From assembly GCA_964564905.1 (NCBI GenBank), contig CAZMCI010000047.1, positions 1 through 7,189 on the forward strand: a stretch of 7,189 bases of DNA. Reading direction: 5' to 3'. Below, in pieces: positions 3,960 to 7,189 of the stretch. Every line of letters begins with the position of its first letter. Within the stretch, counting starts at the first letter, position 1. The stretch comes from B75-G9 sp964564905. Lineage in GTDB: Archaea; Hadarchaeota; Hadarchaeia; Hadarchaeales; Hadarchaeaceae. The translations under genes were made by a program, and so were the position numbers. The notes below the pieces were generated by a model. That model searched no databases, was not told where the DNA came from, and saw only the letters and a list, made by a program, of their open reading frames with translations.

Positions 3960-6425
3960 TTGGCCGGGGAACGCAAGCCAACTTTGGACTCACTCCCTGG
4001 GGTCGGGGAGGCCACAGCTAGAAAGCTTTACGAAGCTGGTTACCGTACCGTTGAATCGCTTGCTGTAGCAACGGTGGCAGAACTCCGCGAGGCTGCAGAA
4101 ATAGGTGAAACACAGGCGAAGAAGATAATTGCGGCTGCTAGGGAATCCGCCGAAATGGGTCTTTTCACAACTGCGGATAAAGTGCTCGAACGCAGGGAGA
4201 AGATCGGGCTGATAACAACCGGCAGTACACAATTCGATAGTCTTCTGGGGGGAGGTATTGAAACTCAGGCCGTCACAGAAGTTTTTGGCGAGTTTGGGTC
4301 TGGAAAGTGCGTATCGAAGGACACTCCTGTATATTACCTCAACGATGAAACTCCACATATATCTCCGATAGAAAAGGCATACGAGCACTATAGGCAAATT
4401 TTTGGTGAGCGACCGTTTGATGAAGGGGCTGTAGTTCATACTCCAAACATAAAGGTGCTCTCTTTTGTCGATGGGAAACTGCGGTTAAGCGACGCGTCCC
4501 ATATCTACAGGGAAAAAGTAAGGCGGTTACTACGGGTGAGAACAAAACGTGGCAGAATCCTTGAGCTTACACATAAACACAAACTGCTGACACTGACAGA
4601 TGATGGTCTCAAGTGGCTTCCGGCCGGTGAATTAAAAGTTGGAGCGCCCGTGGCAACGCCTGCCAGCATACCCTGTAATCCTACTGTCACCGATAAGCTC
4701 CATCCAGATGATGCCTACTTTTTGGGACTTTATGTGGCAGAAGGCAGTGGCCCAGAGATCTTTACAACGAATGAGCAGATTCTGAAATGGGTCAAATCCT
4801 ATATAAAAAGAAAATTTGGTTTCAACCCGACATTACACAGAGACGAACGAAGGAAACGGACAGTGTATCATATCGTCTTGAGAGGACAAGCGCTGGAATT
4901 TCTTGGGGATCTGACAAAATGTACCTCCGCTGAGAAATTTGTACCCCCTGAGATATTTCTTTCGTCGGTGGAAGTGGCAAAACACTTTTTGGCCGGATAT
5001 ATCGAGGGAGATGGTTTCTTAGGCCAAACAATTGAGTTATCGACGAAAAGCAGACGACTTTTTACCGAAATCTCGTACCTGCTGCTACGTTTGGGAATTC
5101 ATGGCACCGGGTCACACAAAGGGGGGCGGCACCGGCTTTTCATAGGTGGAGAAGAAAGAGCCAAGATAATGAAACTTCCATTCAAGTCAATTGCTTTGCC
5201 CGTTTTACCTTCCTCCAACTCCGTTTACTTCGGATATCCAGCCGTGTTTGCAGGTTTCTTGAAAAAAATCTACAGGGAAACATTTGGCGGTGGGCGCGGC
5301 CCGGTGACTAAACTCATAGGACGTAAATCTTGCAGCAGCGAGACCTTCTACCACGTACTAACGAGGAGCAAGATCGAAAATAATCAAGCTTTCATCAACA
5401 GAAAGACCATAGTGAAGATCAAATCGGTGTTTTTGGAGCATTTGAACATCCTAAAGCGGCTGAGAGAAGAGGTCAAGGGATTAAGTTCAGATGAAAAATT
5501 CAAAAAGATCGCGCTTGAGTTGCAATTTCCTCTGTGTTCAATTGCACAAAGGTTGGGGATTAAACGTGGCTCAGTGGAAAACTATGTTTGCAGAGGGCTG
5601 CCTCGACAGCTCCCAGCGGTTAAAGAAGCATTGGACGCTGAGATCGACGTCAGGATAAACAAACTCGAAAAAGCGATTCACAATATAGATGTCGTCCTGG
5701 AACTTGGTTGGGACATCGTTGAAGATGTGGAAGAAATCGAATACAACAATTACGTGTATGACTTTGTGGTGCCTGAGGGGCACTGCTTTGTGGGCGGGTA
5801 CCAGCCGACGCTTTTCCACAACACCCAGCTTGCCCACCAGCTCTGCGTAAACGTTCAGCTTCCCACCGAACAAAAGGGATTGAATGCTAAAGCCATCTAT
5901 GTCGACACAGAAAACACATTCAGACCGGAGCGGATTCGCGACATGGCGGTGGGCCTAGCATTGGATCCCGTAAAAACCCTGCGGAACATTTACTACATAA
6001 GATCGTACAACACGGACCAGCAGCTTTTGATAGGTGAAAAGGCGGAGGAGATAATTGAGAAGGAGGGTGTGCGGCTCCTAGTTGTGGACTCCCTCACCTC
6101 GCATTTCAGGGCCGAATACGTGGGGAGGGGAATGCTGGCCGACCGTCAGCAGAAACTCAATCGCCATCTGATGGACCTGCACAGGCTGGCAGATCTGCAC
6201 GACTTGGCTGTCCTCGTGACCAACCAGGTTCAGGCCAGGCCGGACGTGTTTTTCGGCGACCCCACGAGACCCATCGGGGGACATGTGGTCGCCCATTCTG
6301 CCACCACCCGTGTGTATCTCCGCAAGTCCAAACCGCCGAAGAGGATAGCACGCATATTTGACAGTCCAAATCTCCCAGAAGGAGAGGCGGTATTCACCAT
6401 TACAGAACAGGGAATAAGAGACTGA
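3960..6425 (+). CDS. radA: DNA repair and recombination protein RadA, intein-containing precursor
   Basis: RadA is the archaeal RecA/Rad51 homologue that forms ATP-dependent filaments on ssDNA and carries out strand exchange. The precursor is 821 residues; removing the intein (117-621) leaves 316, slightly short but normal for archaeal RadA. The N-terminal helix-hairpin-helix domain spans about 6-60 (LPGVGEATARKLYEAGY). FTTA (69-72) is the polymerisation motif that docks onto the neighbouring subunit. Walker A is GEFGSGK (110-116), interrupted directly before T622-Q623. After the intein come VDTENTFRPERI, Walker B LLVVD (706-710), and the NQVQARPD / GGHVVAHS loop-2 region typical of the family, ending normally. 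Start is TTG with a strong GGAGG. It lies between RPA and the phosphatase in a tight plus-strand cluster. Activity must depend on splicing, because the ATP-binding loop is split in the precursor. Confidence 0.97.
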   Translation: MAGERKPTLDSLPGVGEATARKLYEAGYRTVESLAVATVAELREAAEIGETQAKKIIAAARESAEMGLFTTADKVLERREKIGLITTGSTQFDSLLGGGIETQAVTEVFGEFGSGKCVSKDTPVYYLNDETPHISPIEKAYEHYRQIFGERPFDEGAVVHTPNIKVLSFVDGKLRLSDASHIYREKVRRLLRVRTKRGRILELTHKHKLLTLTDDGLKWLPAGELKVGAPVATPASIPCNPTVTDKLHPDDAYFLGLYVAEGSGPEIFTTNEQILKWVKSYIKRKFGFNPTLHRDERRKRTVYHIVLRGQALEFLGDLTKCTSAEKFVPPEIFLSSVEVAKHFLAGYIEGDGFLGQTIELSTKSRRLFTEISYLLLRLGIHGTGSHKGGRHRLFIGGEERAKIMKLPFKSIALPVLPSSNSVYFGYPAVFAGFLKKIYRETFGGGRGPVTKLIGRKSCSSETFYHVLTRSKIENNQAFINRKTIVKIKSVFLEHLNILKRLREEVKGLSSDEKFKKIALELQFPLCSIAQRLGIKRGSVENYVCRGLPRQLPAVKEALDAEIDVRINKLEKAIHNIDVVLELGWDIVEDVEEIEYNNYVYDFVVPEGHCFVGGYQPTLFHNTQLAHQLCVNVQLPTEQKGLNAKAIYVDTENTFRPERIRDMAVGLALDPVKTLRNIYYIRSYNTDQQLLIGEKAEEIIEKEGVRLLVVDSLTSHFRAEYVGRGMLADRQQKLNRHLMDLHRLADLHDLAVLVTNQVQARPDVFFGDPTRPIGGHVVAHSATTRVYLRKSKPPKRIARIFDSPNLPEGEAVFTITEQGIRD
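4308..5822 (+). mobile_element. RadA intein (505 aa) with LAGLIDADG homing endonuclease
   Basis: The insert begins with C117 and ends H620-N621, followed by T622, the residues of a standard class 1 intein. Splicing block A is CVSKDTPVYYLN, block B contains T204-HK-H207, and block F is VYDFVVPEGHCFVGG with H608. The homing endonuclease has motifs LGLYVAEGS (255-263) and LAGYIEGDG (344-352), with acidic residues E261 and D351 both present, so cleavage activity may be intact. Between the second motif and block F lies an unusually long stretch (about 430-590) with a helix-turn-helix-like segment at 525-546. Flanking sequence is exact: GEFGSGK joined to TQLAHQL restores a normal P-loop. The site corresponds, from memory, to the Pyrococcus horikoshii RadA intein, which is a mini-intein without endonuclease. 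The insert looks richer in A+T than the flanking radA sequence, as expected for a transferred element. Confidence 0.96.
5532..5597 (+). other. Helix-turn-helix-like segment inside the intein
   Basis: Residues 525-546 of the precursor contain SIAQRLGIKRGSVENYV (527-543), the pattern of a helix-turn-helix: a helix with alanine and leucine, a glycine turn, then a recognition helix with Ser/Asn/Tyr. It is preceded by a basic, helical region. It could help the endonuclease recognise its long target site. It is not part of the standard splicing blocks or of the LAGLIDADG core. Confidence 0.55.
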
Positions 6426-6428
6426 GGT
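6424..6428 (+). promoter_or_regulatory. Ribosome binding site overlapping the radA stop
   Basis: GAGGT overlaps the radA TGA (6423-6425) and lies eight bases before TTG 6437, suggesting translational coupling between radA and the phosphatase. It supports TTG as the start codon of the downstream gene. Confidence 0.65.
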
Positions 6429-6436
6429 CGGCACCT

Positions 6437-7126
6437 TTGATTCGGATCATCGCTATTGACATCGACGGTACCGTGACGTTCGAGGATAGAAAGCTCGACC
6501 TGACCGCGGTTGAGGCCATACGAAAAGCTGAAAAATTTGGGATCCAGGTCTCCCTCGCAACGGGGAACGTGCTGACGTTTGCCGAGGCTGCTGCGATAAT
6601 GATCGGGACTTCCGGGCCCCTAATAGCAGAAGATGGTGGCGTGGTGTTTGACCGGAGAACCGGGAAGACATATGTGCTCGGTGACCGCGCGGAAGCCGAC
6701 CGAGGGCTAGCGGCACTTGAGCGTGCTTTCGGTCCGCTAAGGCAGACGAGAAGCTCGGCCGCTCGGCTCACGGGCATCACCCTGGAACGCGAAATTTCCA
6801 TTGACCGGATCAGAGAGGTTTTGCATAAGGAGGGGTTATCCTTGGCGGCGGTTGACTCCGGTTTCGCAATTCACATCCGCGATCCAAATGTGAATAAAGG
6901 GAACGCTCTACGCAAGATCTCAACCGTAGTGGGAGTACCGACAACCGAAATGGCTGCGATCGGGGACGGTCCGAATGATATGGAGATGTTGCAGGGAGCT
7001 GGAATCAGTTTCGCTGTGGCAAATTCCCCCGAGGAAGTAAAACGCATCTGTACTCACGTGACGAACTCCTCATATGGGAAAGGAACGGCCGAAGCGATAG
7101 AGCTTATCCTCAATAAGTATTGCTAA
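6437..7126 (+). CDS. Phosphoglycolate phosphatase, archaeal HAD type
   Basis: The 229-residue product fits archaeal phosphoglycolate phosphatases (HAD superfamily, Cof/SPP-like with a type IIB cap), which hydrolyse 2-phosphoglycolate to glycolate and phosphate. HAD motif I is DIDGT with nucleophile D8 and acid D10; motif II is T42 in SLATGN; motif III is K154 in NVNKGNAL; motif IV is GDGPND (176-181). All catalytic residues are present and the length is normal. The cap domain lies at about 85-150. TTG 6437 puts the nucleophile at the usual distance from the N-terminus. The enzyme is cytosolic and Mg-dependent by family. It follows radA by 11 bases and probably shares its transcript. 2-phosphoglycolate can come from processing of oxidised DNA ends, so a link to repair is possible but only inferred. 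Related HAD enzymes such as sucrose-phosphate-phosphatase-like or mannosyl-phosphoglycerate phosphatases are alternatives. Confidence 0.9.
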   Translation: MIRIIAIDIDGTVTFEDRKLDLTAVEAIRKAEKFGIQVSLATGNVLTFAEAAAIMIGTSGPLIAEDGGVVFDRRTGKTYVLGDRAEADRGLAALERAFGPLRQTRSSAARLTGITLEREISIDRIREVLHKEGLSLAAVDSGFAIHIRDPNVNKGNALRKISTVVGVPTTEMAAIGDGPNDMEMLQGAGISFAVANSPEEVKRICTHVTNSSYGKGTAEAIELILNKYC

Positions 7127-7187
7127 GGTTCACGAGCTTTTTCGCCAGTTTTTTCATTTCTTTTGCTGCTCTTGACCTCGGACTATA
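7110..7187 (-). CDS. Possible C-terminal tail of a convergent gene, partial
   Basis: On the minus strand the frame entering from the window edge is open for 25 codons to a TGA at 7112-7110. It encodes a lysine-rich helical tail containing RSRAAKEMKKLAKKLVNLS. Such a basic amphipathic end looks like real protein, and the T-runs on the plus strand would then simply be Lys codons. It overlaps the last 17 bases of the phosphatase gene tail to tail. Too little is visible to name it. Confidence 0.38.
   Translation of the reverse strand, partial: YSPRSRAAKEMKKLAKKLVNLSNTY
7138..7164 (+). terminator. T-rich stretch after the phosphatase gene
   Basis: Runs of five, six, three and four T lie 12-38 bases after the TAA stop, as expected for an archaeal oligo-T terminator of the RPA-radA-phosphatase cluster. 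The same bases may encode lysines of a convergent gene; both can be true. Confidence 0.4.
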
Positions 7188-7189
7188 GG

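Noticed and set aside
1..7189. CRISPR array or tandem repeats
   Set aside because: No regularly spaced direct repeats were seen; the only repetition is at protein level in the OB folds of RPA.

Overview
The window looks like a chromosomal segment of an archaeon, most likely a euryarchaeal or related uncultured lineage. The evidence is an archaeal RadA recombinase, a single-chain RPA with five OB folds and a C-terminal zinc ribbon, an archaeal-type phosphoglycolate phosphatase of the HAD superfamily, and a DUF211 protein (an archaeal family). Base composition is moderate in G+C. Strong GGAGG/GAGG ribosome binding sites precede two TTG start codons. I cannot assign a genus.

Layout. (1) 46-846 (+) is a conserved protein of unknown function. 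(2) 843-1041 (-) looks like a decayed IS200/IS605 (IS1341-type) right end. It holds an imperfect palindrome and a TnpB-like C-terminal tail, abutting the stop codon of the first gene. (3) 1042-1153 holds no gene I can support. (4) 1154-1486 (-) is a DUF211 protein. (5) 1487-1873 is a long intergenic region with divergent TATA-like boxes and a set of nested and local helices between about 1587 and 1823. This suggests an unidentified structured RNA or a long leader of the downstream operon. (6) 1874-7126 (+) is a tight cluster: RPA, then radA interrupted by a 505-residue intein, then phosphoglycolate phosphatase. (7) 7110-7187 (-) may be the C-terminal tail of a convergent gene running off the window.

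How the genes work together. RPA coats single-stranded DNA and RadA forms the recombination filament on it, so the first two cluster genes serve homologous recombination and repair. The phosphatase is a metabolic or damage-clearing enzyme (2-phosphoglycolate can arise from oxidative DNA repair), but its link to the other two may only be positional. The most striking element is the RadA intein. It splits the Walker A loop exactly between the catalytic lysine and the following threonine, so RadA cannot act as an ATPase until splicing. The intein keeps both LAGLIDADG motifs and carries an extra region with a helix-turn-helix-like segment.
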